Positions 1 to 9,618 of a stretch of 64,000 bases of DNA are shown in pieces. This DNA is from Anabaena sp. 4-3 (GTDB lineage: Bacteria; Cyanobacteriota; Cyanobacteriia; Cyanobacteriales; Nostocaceae). Numbering within the stretch: the first letter of the stretch is position 1; every line of letters starts with the position of its first letter. The translations under genes and the position numbers were made by a program. The stretch covers positions 188,620 to 252,619 of the forward strand of contig NZ_LUHJ01000076.1 of assembly GCF_001597745.1 (NCBI RefSeq), given 5' to 3'. Below the pieces are notes generated by a model. That model was not told where the DNA came from, made no database searches, and saw only the letters and a list, made by a program, of their open reading frames with translations.

Positions 1-290
1 TGACTGCCCAAGTCATCTAACTGTACGGCTTCTTGGTTAAATAATTCTATCGCTTTCTGTACAGTATTAGTGCCTTGGGCTTGGGGGTAAAATTGCTTAA
101 TCACACAGGGCGGTTTAGAAGGTTTATCTTCATCCACAGCTAAGAAAGTCCTGCCAAAACCCCCTTGTCCGATGGGTTTGATGGCACGATAACGTTCTTT
201 GAGCAGTAACTTAGAACCACAACTTAAGCAAAACTTCACATCGTTAGGGTTTTCTGGCTTGAGACAACGGGGATTAAGACAGTAACTCAT
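1..290 (-). CDS. Serine/threonine protein kinase, N-terminal part (truncated by window edge)
   Basis: Only the first 96 codons lie in the window; the gene continues to the left. The translation opens with a small zinc-ribbon signature (MSYCLNPRC, then FCLSCG about 15 residues later). A kinase glycine loop follows (IGQGGFGRTFLA) and then the VIKQF segment with the presumed ATP-binding lysine. The order Cys-ribbon then Hanks-type kinase domain is typical of the large cyanobacterial Ser/Thr kinase family, many of which carry C-terminal repeats or a membrane segment not visible here. The catalytic loop and C-terminus are outside the window, so activity and sensor type cannot be judged. Confidence 0.9.
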   Translation of the reverse strand, partial: MSYCLNPRCLKPENPNDVKFCLSCGSKLLLKERYRAIKPIGQGGFGRTFLAVDEDKPSKPPCVIKQFYPQAQGTNTVQKAIELFNQEAVQLDDLGS

Positions 291-458
291 TGGCAGGATG
301 GCGTTTGACATCGCTCTAACTGTCTTTATTTTGCCCTGTGAACCGCTTGGCGGCACTCAAAATTAAAAATTCTGACAATATACTGAGAATCTCACTAGAG
401 CCGATGTCCCCAGTTTGTGTCATAATAAGCCGATCGCTAGAGTAATAAGTTACTAACT

Positions 459-1490
459 GTGCAATCAACGGACGATATTAACTACCTAGCTGCGGCGTTG
501 CAACAGCCTACTGATCTGAGTTTTGAACTGCCAGATCCTGAAGATGAACAGATTCCAGAGTCAGATTTTCAACAACAGCTAGATATAGCTTGGCAGGTGT
601 GCGATCGCTTTGATTTGCAAACTGAAATTTGGCGGGGGCGCATCTTAAGGGCTATCCGCGACAGAGAAAAAAAAAGCGGTGATGGGCGTGGTACTGGTTT
701 CCTCAATTGGCTCAAGCAACGGGAAATCAGCAAAAGTCAAGCCTACGCCTGGATACAATTGGCTAACAGTGCTGATACGCTTTTACAAGAAGGCAAGCTA
801 GAGCCGAGTGCAGTCAATAATTTTAGTAAACGCGCTTTTATTGAAACCTCGAAAGCTGCGCCAGAAGTGCAACAGATGGTGAGTGAAGCCGCTAGTAAAG
901 GCGATCGCATCACTAGGCGGGAAGTCCGTCAACTCACCGACGAATGGACAGCGATGAGTTCGGAGTTGTTACCCGAACCAGTCAAAGTTAAAGCCGCCGA
1001 AAATTCCCTTCCCCCCCGCTACATTGCGCCTCTGGTGAAGGAAATGGAAAAACTGCCAGAACCACATCAAAAATTTATTCAAAAAGAAATTGCCGCTAGC
1101 CCCGATGTCGATACTATCAAGCAAGTAACCACAGAAGCGCGTCAGCTAGCCAAATATCTCAAGTCGGCGGCGCAAGTGCAAGCATTAACACAGAATGATA
1201 TAGACATCGAGACAGCCTTAGAAGAAGCCCAAAGAATCGGCTGTTTAAGTGTAGCGGCTGACTTAGTAAATCAAGCCTCCCAAATCGAACAAACCATTGC
1301 CAAGTTATACATGACGTGGAAACGCATTAGTAATCTGGCAGATAGATTATATGTAGATACTGGTGCCAGTACCCCCAACTTGCGATCGCTCCTCAGTAGC
1401 ATCGAACCCCTAGGTAGTGAAGTCATGGAAGTCCAACTTAGTGGTGCTATTGAACACACCGTCCGCCTGCAAATTCAAGAGACAAATTAG
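459..1490 (+). CDS. Conserved cyanobacterial protein of unknown function, helical
   Basis: The protein has 343 residues from a GTG start; no strong ribosome site is visible, so the start is tentative. It is highly charged and looks almost entirely helical, with no membrane segment or signal peptide. Residues 40-120 (WRGRILRAIRDRE, then FLNWLKQREISKSQAYAWIQLA) resemble a helix-turn-helix or DUF3102/ParB-like DNA-associated segment, but I do not see a diagnostic motif. The C-terminal third (about 240-343) is probably coiled coil. It is transcribed divergently from the kinase gene and convergently to the exoprotein gene. I do not recognise a function. Confidence 0.75.
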   Translation: MQSTDDINYLAAALQQPTDLSFELPDPEDEQIPESDFQQQLDIAWQVCDRFDLQTEIWRGRILRAIRDREKKSGDGRGTGFLNWLKQREISKSQAYAWIQLANSADTLLQEGKLEPSAVNNFSKRAFIETSKAAPEVQQMVSEAASKGDRITRREVRQLTDEWTAMSSELLPEPVKVKAAENSLPPRYIAPLVKEMEKLPEPHQKFIQKEIAASPDVDTIKQVTTEARQLAKYLKSAAQVQALTQNDIDIETALEEAQRIGCLSVAADLVNQASQIEQTIAKLYMTWKRISNLADRLYVDTGASTPNLRSLLSSIEPLGSEVMEVQLSGAIEHTVRLQIQETN

Positions 1491-1494
1491 GGAT

Positions 1495-1600
1495 GTTGAT
1501 GGTTGATGGTTGATGGTTGACAGTTGACTGTTGACTGTTGACTGGGTAAAAGTCTTCTCCCCCTGCCCCCACTCCCTACTCCCTACTCCCCAATCCACCG
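1495..1600. repeat. Heptanucleotide tandem repeats (TTGATGG / TTGACTG type)
   Basis: Directly after the stop codon of the unknown gene the sequence runs through consecutive 7-base units of TTGATGG, then TTGACAG/TTGACTG, followed by CTACTCC-type units. This matches the short tandemly repeated repetitive (STRR) sequences of heterocystous cyanobacteria. There are no spacers, so it is not a CRISPR array. Confidence 0.85.
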
Positions 1601-4071
1601 CAAGCCGCCGACTTCAACCCTAGACTATGGGGTACACTGGGTGCTTGAGCAACTAGGACTACATTACCATTGCCATCTACTATCCAACCTTGAGCTTCGA
1701 CAATTTCACCAGAGCGATCGCTAGCCGCCAATCTCCCTGTATATACTTCTCTATGCTGCTGAATACTACTACCACGATTTCCCGGATCTACTGGTAATTT
1801 AATCCAGTCTGCCAGCACCGCATCATCCATCAATGGATCAGTAGGACTCGGTGTAATTCCTCCGCGACCAGTAACAACAAATGAGCTTATTTTAGTGTTT
1901 ATACCAAAATTACAACTAGAAGATATTTGCTCAGAAGCATCAACAGGACTTGTTGGCAGTTCTACTAAACTTTTACTGGGGTCTACATCAGGTGTATTAA
2001 TTTTTACAGTACCACTTAATGAAGGATTTTGTTGAGAAAAGGCTGTGATGTCGTTTGTTTCCAGTTTGTTGGGGTTTAATTCCTCTGGATTGTCAGTTCC
2101 TAGCAACCTCACCAAATCTGCACGACTACGTACTACAAAACTAAAAATACTCTTAGCGTTGATAGTAACTCTACCGCCATTACCAGAGAAAGCATTAGCG
2201 GTGATATCGCTATTTTCTAAAGGAATACCAACAAGGAAACCATTAGGCGCATTGATGGTAATGTTACCACCATCTCCACCGCCTAATGTTTGGCCTGCAT
2301 TGGTAGAAATTTGACTGTTTTGACGCATCCATAGCAAATCCTGCATATTGAGCGTAATATTTCCCCCTCTCCCGGCTTCACTTTCGGCTACCAGTTGTCC
2401 TTGATTTTCTAATCGCATGGAACGAGCATTGACTGTAATCTCACCGGCTGCTCCTAGCTGAGTAGGGTCTCCTAAGTAGATATAATTGTTTGGTACTGCA
2501 CTACTGACACGTATCGCGCCCCCATCCCGAATCATCAATTGCCCAGTATTCAAAGTTACATTGCCTGCGTTTCCAATACCCCTGGTTGCAGTAGAAATAC
2601 GACTGGGGACACCATTAGTTGAAGTGCCAATTATTTCTATAGCCTCAGAGGCGTTAACTGTCACATTGCCGCCTCTACCTGTAGCTGGTAAATATTGGTT
2701 AGTTCCTGGTAATAGTATACCCGCAGACTCTGTTAATATCCTCGCTCCATTTTCAATACGTAAAGTCCTCGTGTTGATGATTACATCCCCACCATCTCCA
2801 TTGTCAGGAGTAGCAGTAACTAATCCACTGGATAAAGCCTGACTACCAAGAGGAAAACTACCACTCAACAATACAGAATCTGAGGCATTGATCACTAACT
2901 TGCCACCAGAACCCAAGCGTAGCACTTGATTTTGTCCTAAGACATTATCTGGAAACTGCGCTCCTGTGCTGACTTGAGCGAAATTTCTCACAATCAACTT
3001 ACCTGTTGTAATTGTTAAGTCTCCAGCGTTTCCAGAACCAAAAGTTCTGGTAGTCAAAGGTGTACCACTAACTAACTCCACAAATTCTGAGGCATTAATC
3101 GTTAAATTACCTCCTTGCCTAGCACCTAAAGTATTAGCTAAAAGCTGTGAACTGCTATTAATGAAAACTTGCCTACCTTGTAAATGAATACTGCCGCTAC
3201 CTTCACCACTCACATCCACTATAGATGGACTAGCAGGACTACCTACAGTCCCCCTTGTTAGTTGAATGTTTTGAAAATTGCTCACATTTTCGTATCCCAG
3301 AAGCCAACCTTGGTTGATGGGGTTGATACTTACCAAACTATTACCGCCAACACTTCCTAGTTCAATTCTTCCTTCCTTGGCGGTTAAATTTCCACTCTCC
3401 AAAATCACATCACCGCCTACCAATGCCAAAGTTTGATTTGACAACACTTGTAAACCAGCCGGGCGGTTTAAACGATTAGTTTCGCCTCTCAGACTTGCTT
3501 GGGATTGATTGCGTATTGTAGCCGCCGTAGTGCCAAATTGCAAGCCAATAGGGACATTTACTGCCAATAATGGCACTGTCTGAGGGCTAACAGCACTAAA
3601 TTGCAGATTATTGCCAAAATGCACACTACTAGCCGTGCTAGCTAAAAATGAACCTTGAATGTCTAACGCCGCATTAGAACCAAAAATAATGCCATGGGGG
3701 TTAATCAGAAATAAGTTAGCAGTGCCGTTAGTTCTGAAAATGCCGTCAATATTGGAAACAGAATTGCCAGTGACTCGACTAATAATATTTTGAATATTTG
3801 TAGCGTTGTTGAAATAAGCTGTATGAGCATTAGGCACTGAAAACTGCTCAAAACTGTGGAATAAATTACTCCCACGAATTGCCCCCCCATCGATTTGATA
3901 AATAGTTTGGTTATTAACCAAGCTAGGTGTGACAACTGTCGTCTCAGCACCCAAGGTGTTGTCTTCTTGGATTTGAGCAAAAGCACCATTTCCAAAAAAA
4001 GCAGATATGCTAGCAATTGCTAAAGCACTTACTAGCCCTAAGTTTTTATGGTAGCTTCGGCTGTGATACAT
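1576..4071 (-). CDS. Filamentous-haemagglutinin-type exoprotein (two-partner secretion, TpsA)
   Basis: The protein has 831 residues. A signal peptide is clear (basic start, hydrophobic run at about 11-28, AFA cleavage site near residue 32). Residues about 37-150 form the haemagglutination-activity/TPS domain, with the NPHGIIFG motif and the asparagine-rich start expected for export through a TpsB outer-membrane pore. The rest is a long run of degenerate beta-helix repeats (GGNVTVNA and GGNITINA-like units), as in cyanobacterial S-layer/FHA-like proteins. The C-terminal end has Cys-containing segments (SSCNFG, SAACGG). No TpsB partner gene is adjacent. Likely role: a secreted or surface-attached adhesin or coat protein. 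Confidence 0.88.
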   Translation of the reverse strand: MYHSRSYHKNLGLVSALAIASISAFFGNGAFAQIQEDNTLGAETTVVTPSLVNNQTIYQIDGGAIRGSNLFHSFEQFSVPNAHTAYFNNATNIQNIISRVTGNSVSNIDGIFRTNGTANLFLINPHGIIFGSNAALDIQGSFLASTASSVHFGNNLQFSAVSPQTVPLLAVNVPIGLQFGTTAATIRNQSQASLRGETNRLNRPAGLQVLSNQTLALVGGDVILESGNLTAKEGRIELGSVGGNSLVSINPINQGWLLGYENVSNFQNIQLTRGTVGSPASPSIVDVSGEGSGSIHLQGRQVFINSSSQLLANTLGARQGGNLTINASEFVELVSGTPLTTRTFGSGNAGDLTITTGKLIVRNFAQVSTGAQFPDNVLGQNQVLRLGSGGKLVINASDSVLLSGSFPLGSQALSSGLVTATPDNGDGGDVIINTRTLRIENGARILTESAGILLPGTNQYLPATGRGGNVTVNASEAIEIIGTSTNGVPSRISTATRGIGNAGNVTLNTGQLMIRDGGAIRVSSAVPNNYIYLGDPTQLGAAGEITVNARSMRLENQGQLVAESEAGRGGNITLNMQDLLWMRQNSQISTNAGQTLGGGDGGNITINAPNGFLVGIPLENSDITANAFSGNGGRVTINAKSIFSFVVRSRADLVRLLGTDNPEELNPNKLETNDITAFSQQNPSLSGTVKINTPDVDPSKSLVELPTSPVDASEQISSSCNFGINTKISSFVVTGRGGITPSPTDPLMDDAVLADWIKLPVDPGNRGSSIQQHREVYTGRLAASDRSGEIVEAQGWIVDGNGNVVLVAQAPSVPHSLGLKSAACGGLGSRE

Positions 4072-4197
4072 GACAAAATGATTACCCCAAGTCGTTACGC
4101 ACTAGCAATACTGACTGGGATAATCATACTCTGATACGCTATCTGTAGCGGAAATATTTCCGTGCAGAAAAACACAATTTTTTGTTTGACAAATTGT

Positions 4198-4524
4198 TTA
4201 GCTATCTACCCAACACCCATCAGGATAACCTTCTATTGGGCAAGGCTTAAGCAATACTGCACTGGCTTCAATCTGCTGTTGTTCTGTTGTTAATAAACAA
4301 TCTTTAGATAACTGATTTTGATCAGTTACAATATTTTGTAATTTATTTAAATCCAGTTGATAACTAATTTTCAGAACTTCTGACTGTGATATACCGTATT
4401 TTTGCAATACTTTGCTGAGTTGAGAGTTATTTAAGACTTCTAGTAGTTCCTTTTGAATGTCGCTTTGTAGTTGTTTTAAGGTTTGAGAATCTAGCACTGT
4501 TTCCTGTAAGTTTTGAGAACTCAT
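4198..4524 (-). CDS. Small protein with Cys-rich tail; possible RiPP-precursor-like peptide
   Basis: The protein has 108 residues and an ATG start. The first ~75 residues are hydrophilic and helical, rich in Gln, Leu and Ser. The C-terminus changes character: it holds three Cys in about 35 residues (DCLLTT, then KPCPIEGYPDGCWVDS). A leader-like helical N-terminus with a short Cys/Pro/Gly tail is the general shape of ribosomally made peptide precursors, but there is no GG cleavage site and no modification enzyme nearby. It could equally be a free-standing small protein. It lies between the exoprotein gene and a MITE-like element that occupies its upstream region. Confidence 0.6.
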   Translation of the reverse strand: MSSQNLQETVLDSQTLKQLQSDIQKELLEVLNNSQLSKVLQKYGISQSEVLKISYQLDLNKLQNIVTDQNQLSKDCLLTTEQQQIEASAVLLKPCPIEGYPDGCWVDS

Positions 4525-4972
4525 AACTATTGTTAATCCTTGTTAGCTATGTAGATGTGGTAGTTCAAGAAATAGGACTTAGGCAATTGTCATCATCAAA
4601 GTTGCGTGTAGTCTCGTATAGGGTGCGTCAGAAGCGATAATTGGCTAAAAATAACAGATTTTAAATATCTGACGCACCCTACTAATGTGCCAGTTGCGTA
4701 AGTCCTAAGAAAGTTGGAATCATAAATTTTTGCACCCCTGATATTTACAGGGATTGAAAACAGTTGAAGTCCTCAATTTACCTCAACTTCACCTAATTAT
4801 TGCTACAGCTTGGTTACTTACTATTACGCAATTCGTTACAAAACTTTACATACTTTCTAGGCTAGACTCTAACAGTCAAAGGGAACAGGGAGGAAAAATC
4901 TGTTCCCTGTTCCCTGTTCCCTGTTCCCTGTTCCCTGTTCCCTGTTCCCTGTTCCCTGTTTCCTGTTCCCCG
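4525..4972. other. Gene-free gap with MITE-like element and TTCCCTG repeats
   Basis: This stretch holds the inverted-repeat element at 4573-4707 and the heptamer array at about 4903-4975, which runs up to the end of the ABC permease gene. A possible plus-strand reading frame at 4754-5125 is rejected: it is translated from the repeats and from the antisense of the permease gene. No convincing gene is seen. Confidence 0.7.
4573..4707. mobile_element. MITE-like inverted-repeat element, about 135 bp
   Basis: The ends are near-perfect terminal inverted repeats (TAGGACTTAGGCAA on the left, TTGCGTAAGTCCTA on the right). Inside is a second inverted repeat (TAGGGTGCGTCAG near 4620 against CTGACGCACCCTA near 4670). 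There is no reading frame. A related element with AGGACTTACG at one end lies at 14653-14760. The structure suggests a small non-autonomous transposable element that folds into a long hairpin. Confidence 0.65.
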
Positions 4973-4975
4973 TTA
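4903..4975. repeat. TTCCCTG heptamer tandem array
   Basis: About ten head-to-tail copies of the 7-mer TTCCCTG, the last two slightly degenerate (TTTCCTG, TTCCCCG). The array ends at the stop codon of the ABC permease gene. It is a classical STRR and likely prone to slippage. Confidence 0.92.
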
Positions 4976-5800
4976 ATTTTTAATACCTGTCGTAGCAATA
5001 CCTCTGATAAACTGACGCTGACCGATGAGAAACAACACCATAACTGGCACAGTGGCAATTGTCACCGCCGCCATCATCAAAGGCCAATTATTGGTAAACT
5101 GTTCCTGAAACTCAGCCAAAGCTAGCTGTACTGTTCTTAATTCTGGTCGAGTGGTAAATACCAAGGGCTTAAATAAGTCATTCCATTCGCCGATGAATGT
5201 AAATAAAAACAGCGTCACCAAGGCAGGGCGGGCTAGAGGTAACATGACTCGCCACAAAATTTGTAGTCGGTTCGCGCCATCAATAGCTGCGGCTTCTTCC
5301 AACTCTACGGGAATTGTTTGGAAATATTGACGTAAGAGAAAAATTCCAAACCCGTTAACGGCAGTGGGTAAAATTAAGGCTGCGTAAGTATTAATCAGGT
5401 GTCCCCACTTCAGTACCAAAAAGATGGGAATTACCAATAACTGAAACGGAATCACCAAAGTGGCTAAGACTACCAACAACAGTGCTTGTCTACCGCGAAA
5501 TTTCAGCCGCGCCAAAGCGTAACCCGCCAGTGCTGAAGTAATAATCTGAAATGCCGTCACAGCGATCGCCACCAAGGTAGAATTAGCAAATGCTAACAAA
5601 AACTTACCTCTTTGCCACGCATCGCGGTAATTAGCTAAAGACCAATTATCTTTGGGCAAAAGTTCTATGTTGGCTCCCGGAGGTGCAAAGGAAGTGAGAA
5701 AGACTACAAACAGTGGTGACAGCACAATCACCGCCCCCAGTATTAGTCCTCCTAGGCTGAAAACATCGGCAGATTTGAGACTCCAGTTTGGTTTAGCCAT
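4973..5800 (-). CDS. Carbohydrate-type ABC transporter permease (MalG family)
   Basis: The protein has 275 residues and six predicted membrane helices, starting near residues 15-35. The binding-protein-dependent permease loop EAAAIDGANRLQILWRVMLPL, at about 170-190, is the EAA motif that docks on the ATPase subunit. Length and motif fit the MalG/UgpE subunit of sugar importers. No partner permease, solute-binding protein or ATPase gene is adjacent, so it must work with subunits encoded elsewhere, which is common in cyanobacteria. The substrate cannot be inferred from sequence alone. Confidence 0.9.
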   Translation of the reverse strand: MAKPNWSLKSADVFSLGGLILGAVIVLSPLFVVFLTSFAPPGANIELLPKDNWSLANYRDAWQRGKFLLAFANSTLVAIAVTAFQIITSALAGYALARLKFRGRQALLLVVLATLVIPFQLLVIPIFLVLKWGHLINTYAALILPTAVNGFGIFLLRQYFQTIPVELEEAAAIDGANRLQILWRVMLPLARPALVTLFLFTFIGEWNDLFKPLVFTTRPELRTVQLALAEFQEQFTNNWPLMMAAVTIATVPVMVLFLIGQRQFIRGIATTGIKN

Positions 5801-6091
5801 GAGTTAAATCACTAAGTTTATGGGGTGTAGGGAGTGAAGGCAACAGAGGAGAAAAATCCCATGTCCAATGCTCTAAGCCCATTTTCAACCATTTGCTGCG
5901 TCGAAGTGGGAAAATTTGAAGTAAGACCTATTGATTTGATTAAATTGGTAGAGCTATCACTCCTAGCAAAAGCTAATCTATAACATAGTGACTTGTTAAG
6001 TAAAATTAAACAACAGTGAGCATTACCCTAAATTCAAGGGGTAAGTCCAACATCGTATCAAATAATTCAGTTTACAGGAGTAAACATAACT

Positions 6092-6787
6092 ATGCAGCAG
6101 ATGACAGCCGATTTAGAAATTGATTTCCACAGCGAAAAATACAAAGATGGCTATAGCCGGATTAATGCCATCGTGATTGAAGGCGAACAAGAAGCTTATG
6201 AAAATTACATTAAACTAGCTGAACTGCTGCCAGAACACAAAGATGAACTGATTCGGCTCTCAAAAATGGAAAATCGCCACAAGAAAGGATTTGAAGCTTG
6301 TGGACGCAATCTGAAAGTAGAACCAGATATGCAGTTCGCTAAAGAATTTTTTGCTGATTTACATGGCAATTTCCAAAAAGCAGCAGCTGAAGGCAAGGTT
6401 GTGACTTGTCTGTTAATTCAGTCTTTGATCATCGAATGTTTTGCGATCGCAGCATACAACATCTACATCCCCGTAGCCGATGAATTCGCTCGCAAAATCA
6501 CCGAAGGAGTCGTCAAAGATGAATACAGTCACCTCAACTTTGGCGAAGTTTGGCTAAAAGAACACTTTGCTACCTCCAAAGCTGAATTAGAAGCAGCCAA
6601 TCGCCAAAATTTGCCCATAGTTTGGCAAATGTTAAACAAAGTAGCAGCAGATGCCGCAACTTTGGCGATGGAAAAAGAAGCCCTAGTAGAAGATTTTATG
6701 ATTCAGTACGGAGAAGCCCTAAGCAATATCGGCTTCTCGACTGGGGAAATCATGCGCTTATCAGCCTACGGACTTAGAGCAGCTTAA
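6092..6787 (+). CDS. ado: Aldehyde deformylating oxygenase (alkane synthesis)
   Basis: The protein has 231 residues, the usual length. It converts a fatty aldehyde to an alkane or alkene plus formate, using a ferritin-like di-iron site, O2 and reducing equivalents. All six iron ligands known for the family are at their standard positions: E32, E60, H63, E115, E144 and H147, in the contexts VIEGEQE, MENRH, LIIECFA and DEYSHLNF. An AGGAG ribosome site lies 11 bases before the ATG. It is followed by the acyl-ACP reductase gene that makes its substrate, which is the conserved cyanobacterial hydrocarbon gene order. Confidence 0.98.
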   Translation: MQQMTADLEIDFHSEKYKDGYSRINAIVIEGEQEAYENYIKLAELLPEHKDELIRLSKMENRHKKGFEACGRNLKVEPDMQFAKEFFADLHGNFQKAAAEGKVVTCLLIQSLIIECFAIAAYNIYIPVADEFARKITEGVVKDEYSHLNFGEVWLKEHFATSKAELEAANRQNLPIVWQMLNKVAADAATLAMEKEALVEDFMIQYGEALSNIGFSTGEIMRLSAYGLRAA

Positions 6788-6926
6788 ACCTTGCTTGTAG
6801 GGGTAACTGACTTTGTTGCCCCTGAGACATCTTACGCTTTGTATAGTATTTTTAAGAGTTAGGTATTGTCTCTTACCCACAAACCCCACGCTTTTAGCAA
6901 AGCACACGCCTAAGAATATATCACTA

Positions 6927-7946
6927 ATGTTTGGTCTAATTGGACATTTGACGAGCCTAGAACACGCTCAAGCGGTCGCCCAAGAATTGGGATACCCAGA
7001 ATACGCCGATCAAGGGCTAGATTTTTGGTGTAGCGCGCCACCGCAAATTGTTGATCACATTAAAGTTACCAGTATCACTGGGGAGACAATTGAAGGCAAG
7101 TATGTAGAATCTTGCTTCTTACCTGAAATGCTGGCAAATCGTCGGATTAAAGCCGCAACACGGAAAATTCTCAACGCTATGGCTCATGCTCAAAAGCATG
7201 GCATCAATATCACAGCTTTAGGTGGGTTCTCCTCGATCATTTTTGAAAATTTTAACTTGGAGCAGTTTCGACAAGTTCGTAACATTCAACTAGATTTTGA
7301 ACGCTTCACTACAGGTAACACTCACACAGCCTATATTATCTGTCGGCAGATAGAAGGCGCATCACAACAACTAGGAATAGAACTTTCCCAAGCGACAGTA
7401 GCGATATGTGGGGCTACTGGTGATATTGGCAGTGCAGTGACTCGTTGGCTAGATGCGAGAACCGATGTTAAAGAACTGTTGCTGATAGCCCGTAACCAAG
7501 AACGCCTCCAGCAATTACAAGCAGAATTGGGACGGGGAAAAATCATGGCTTTGGATGAAGCCTTACCCCAAGCTGATATTGTAGTTTGGGTGGCGAGTAT
7601 GCCCAAAGGTGTGGAAATTGACCCGACAACCTTGAAGAAACCTTGTCTGTTGATTGATGGCGGCTATCCCAAAAATTTAGCCACTAAATTACAGCATTCG
7701 GGTGTGTATGTTCTCAACGGTGGTATTGTTGAGCATTCTTTAGATATTGACTGGAAAATCATGGAAATCGTCAATATGGAAGTGCCAGCACGCCAGTTAT
7801 TTGCTTGTTTTGCTGAATCGATGCTGCTGGAATTTGAGAAGTTATACACGAACTTTTCTTGGGGGCGTAATCAGATTACCGTAGACAAAATGGAGCAGAT
7901 TGGTCAAGCATCGGTAAAACACGGGTTTAGACCACTGTTGGTTTAG
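6927..7946 (+). CDS. aar: Long-chain acyl-ACP reductase (fatty aldehyde forming)
   Basis: The protein has 339 residues; it reduces acyl-ACP to fatty aldehyde with NADPH, supplying the deformylating oxygenase upstream. The start at [10 protein letters not shown] is the family's usual N-terminus; the frame is open further upstream but that part is not family-like. The dinucleotide-binding motif GATGDIGSA is at residues 162-170. The catalytic cysteine is C294 in LFACFAES, and residues 240-250 ([11 protein letters not shown]) are conserved. It is encoded 139 bases after the oxygenase gene on the same strand. Together the two make heptadecane-type hydrocarbons that reside in membranes. Confidence 0.97.
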   Translation: MFGLIGHLTSLEHAQAVAQELGYPEYADQGLDFWCSAPPQIVDHIKVTSITGETIEGKYVESCFLPEMLANRRIKAATRKILNAMAHAQKHGINITALGGFSSIIFENFNLEQFRQVRNIQLDFERFTTGNTHTAYIICRQIEGASQQLGIELSQATVAICGATGDIGSAVTRWLDARTDVKELLLIARNQERLQQLQAELGRGKIMALDEALPQADIVVWVASMPKGVEIDPTTLKKPCLLIDGGYPKNLATKLQHSGVYVLNGGIVEHSLDIDWKIMEIVNMEVPARQLFACFAESMLLEFEKLYTNFSWGRNQITVDKMEQIGQASVKHGFRPLLV

Positions 7947-7974
7947 GGACGAGGGACTGGGGACAAATTAATTC

Positions 7975-8106
7975 ACCCATAGCCTACGGCTAGGCTTACG
8001 CCAGCGTAGGGAAGGCTTACGCCTAAAAAATTCCAAATTCTTGCATTAAATGCCCCAGTACCCAATCCCCAGTACCCAATCCCCAATCCCCAATACCCAA
8101 TCCCTA
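7975..8106. repeat. Dispersed Nostoc-type repeat plus CCCAATC/CCCAGTA heptamers
   Basis: The first part (CCTACGGCTAGGCTTACGCC and a following inverted copy) is a dispersed intergenic repeat; related pieces occur near 20228, 23690, 28150 and 53270. From 8052 on there are heptamer units (CCCAGTA, CCCAATC) that reach to within a few bases of the accA start codon, so accA has no ordinary leader close to its ATG. Confidence 0.7.
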
Positions 8107-8109
8107 ACT

Positions 8110-9090
8110 ATGGCTACAACTGAGCGTAAACCACTACTTTTAGATTTTGAAAAGCCTTTAGCTGAATTGACAAACCGAATTGAGCAAATTCGGCAATTGG
8201 CAGACGAGAACGGTGTTGATGTTTCTGGTGAGATTCGCAAGCTAGAAGCACGCGCCATGCAATTGCGGGAGGAGATTTTTAGTACCTTATCGCCGGCTCA
8301 ACGCCTGCAAGTTGCTCGTCATCCCCGTCGCCCCAGTACCCTAGATTATATTCAGACTATTACTGATGACTGGATGGAATTACATGGCGATCGCTCTGGT
8401 AGTGATGATCCAGCTTTGATTGGTGGCGTGGCGCGTTTAGGTGGGCAACCGGTGGTGATGTTGGGTCATCAAAAAGGACGCGATACTAAAGATAATATCG
8501 CTCGTAATTTCGGCATGGCTACCCCTGGCGGCTATCGCAAGGCGATGCGGCTGATGGAACACGCCAATAAGTTTAGTATGCCGATTTTAACGTTTATCGA
8601 TACACCGGGAGCTTTGCCGACGGTAGCCGCAGAACGTCAAGGTGCCGGGGAAGCGATCGCCTATAACCTACGGGAAATGTTCTCTCTGGATGTACCCATT
8701 ATCAGCACCGTCATCGGTGAAGGTGGTTCTGGTGGTGCTTTGGGTATTGGTGTCGGCGATCGCCTATTAATGTTTGAACACGCCGTTTATACCGTTGCTA
8801 CCCCCGAAGCCTGTGCCGCTATTTTGTGGAAAGACGCAAGCAAAGCTCCCCAAGCCGCCGTCGCCCTGAAAATTGTCTCCCACGACTTGAAAAACTTGGG
8901 TATTATTGACCAGATTCTCCCCGAACCTATTGGTGGCGCGCATACTGACCCGCTTCAAGCCGCTAACACCCTTAAACAAGCACTCTTAGACAATTTAGAT
9001 GAACTCAATCGTTTAACATCTCCAGAACGGCGGCAACTGCGTTACGAAAAATTCCGTAAAATCGGCGTGTTTACAGAAATCGCCCATTAA
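8110..9090 (+). CDS. accA: Acetyl-CoA carboxylase, carboxyltransferase alpha subunit
   Basis: The protein has 326 residues. It is the alpha subunit of the carboxyltransferase that, with AccD, transfers CO2 from biotin to acetyl-CoA to make malonyl-CoA. The family hallmarks are present: LDYIQ near residue 78, [18 protein letters not shown], and the oxyanion-hole/CoA-binding glycines in [16 protein letters not shown]. The start was chosen at MATTERKP because the upstream 20 codons are translated heptamer repeats. Its place next to the alkane genes is conserved and links fatty acid supply to hydrocarbon production. Confidence 0.97.
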   Translation: MATTERKPLLLDFEKPLAELTNRIEQIRQLADENGVDVSGEIRKLEARAMQLREEIFSTLSPAQRLQVARHPRRPSTLDYIQTITDDWMELHGDRSGSDDPALIGGVARLGGQPVVMLGHQKGRDTKDNIARNFGMATPGGYRKAMRLMEHANKFSMPILTFIDTPGALPTVAAERQGAGEAIAYNLREMFSLDVPIISTVIGEGGSGGALGIGVGDRLLMFEHAVYTVATPEACAAILWKDASKAPQAAVALKIVSHDLKNLGIIDQILPEPIGGAHTDPLQAANTLKQALLDNLDELNRLTSPERRQLRYEKFRKIGVFTEIAH

Positions 9091-9618
9091 TCAGCCTGAG
9101 AATTTGATACATTAACTCACAAGCAATGTTATAATGCCTATGGTTCTTAAAGATTTTTAACAATCTTTTCAGCCATAGGCATTGATGTCTGGAACCCAGG
9201 GATTTCCCAAGCGTAAATTATCCATCTTGTAAGGTGGGCAGACTACCCGCCCAAAATATGGGACAGGTGGAGACACCCATCCCACAAAAAAATTCGGAGG
9301 TTGTTTATTTGTCAGTGGCAAATCCACTCCAGTAGATGAGTGTCATACCAATTTCAAATTCCTAATACCCTAAAGCTGTGTCTAGAAAATGAATAATTGG
9401 CTGTGAGTCAATGGTTTGAGTTCTCAAGACAACATTTGTTATCCTGTATAAAAATAATTGAAGAGGACGCTAATAATAACAGATAACATTATCATTTTTC
9501 CAGGAAAAACCGGGGAAATTAAGATTAATTTAAGATTTGTGTCATCTAAAATAACACCTAAGATTTTCATAATTGGGTGGTCAAGCCTGGCAAACCTGCC
9601 AACAAATTGGGAGAGAGG
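9091..9618. other. Gene-free gap between accA and the SDR gene
   Basis: This holds an 11-base inverted repeat at 9133-9183 and a short repeat near 9230-9300 (GGTGGGCAGACTACCCGCCC, then TGGGACAGGTGGAGACACCC). The rest is AT-rich. I see no gene. A promoter for the downstream SDR gene probably lies in the AT-rich part around 9430-9600, but no clear -35/-10 pair was identified. Confidence 0.6.
9133..9183 (+). terminator. Inverted repeat downstream of accA, possible terminator
   Basis: AATGCCTATGG at 9133-9143 pairs exactly with CCATAGGCATT at 9173-9183 around an AT-rich 29-base loop. It begins about 40 bases after the accA stop. There is no strong U-run after it, so termination is only a possibility. 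Confidence 0.4.

Noticed and set aside
4903..4975. Tandem repeats that could suggest a CRISPR array
   Set aside because: Units are 7 bases, head to tail, without spacers; no cas gene is in the window.
4754..5125. Plus-strand frame of 123 codons
   Set aside because: Half is translated TTCCCTG repeat and the rest is antisense of the ABC permease gene.
6813..6926. 38-codon upstream extension of the acyl-ACP reductase
   Set aside because: Family N-terminus [10 protein letters not shown] begins at 6927 and the upstream residues are not conserved.
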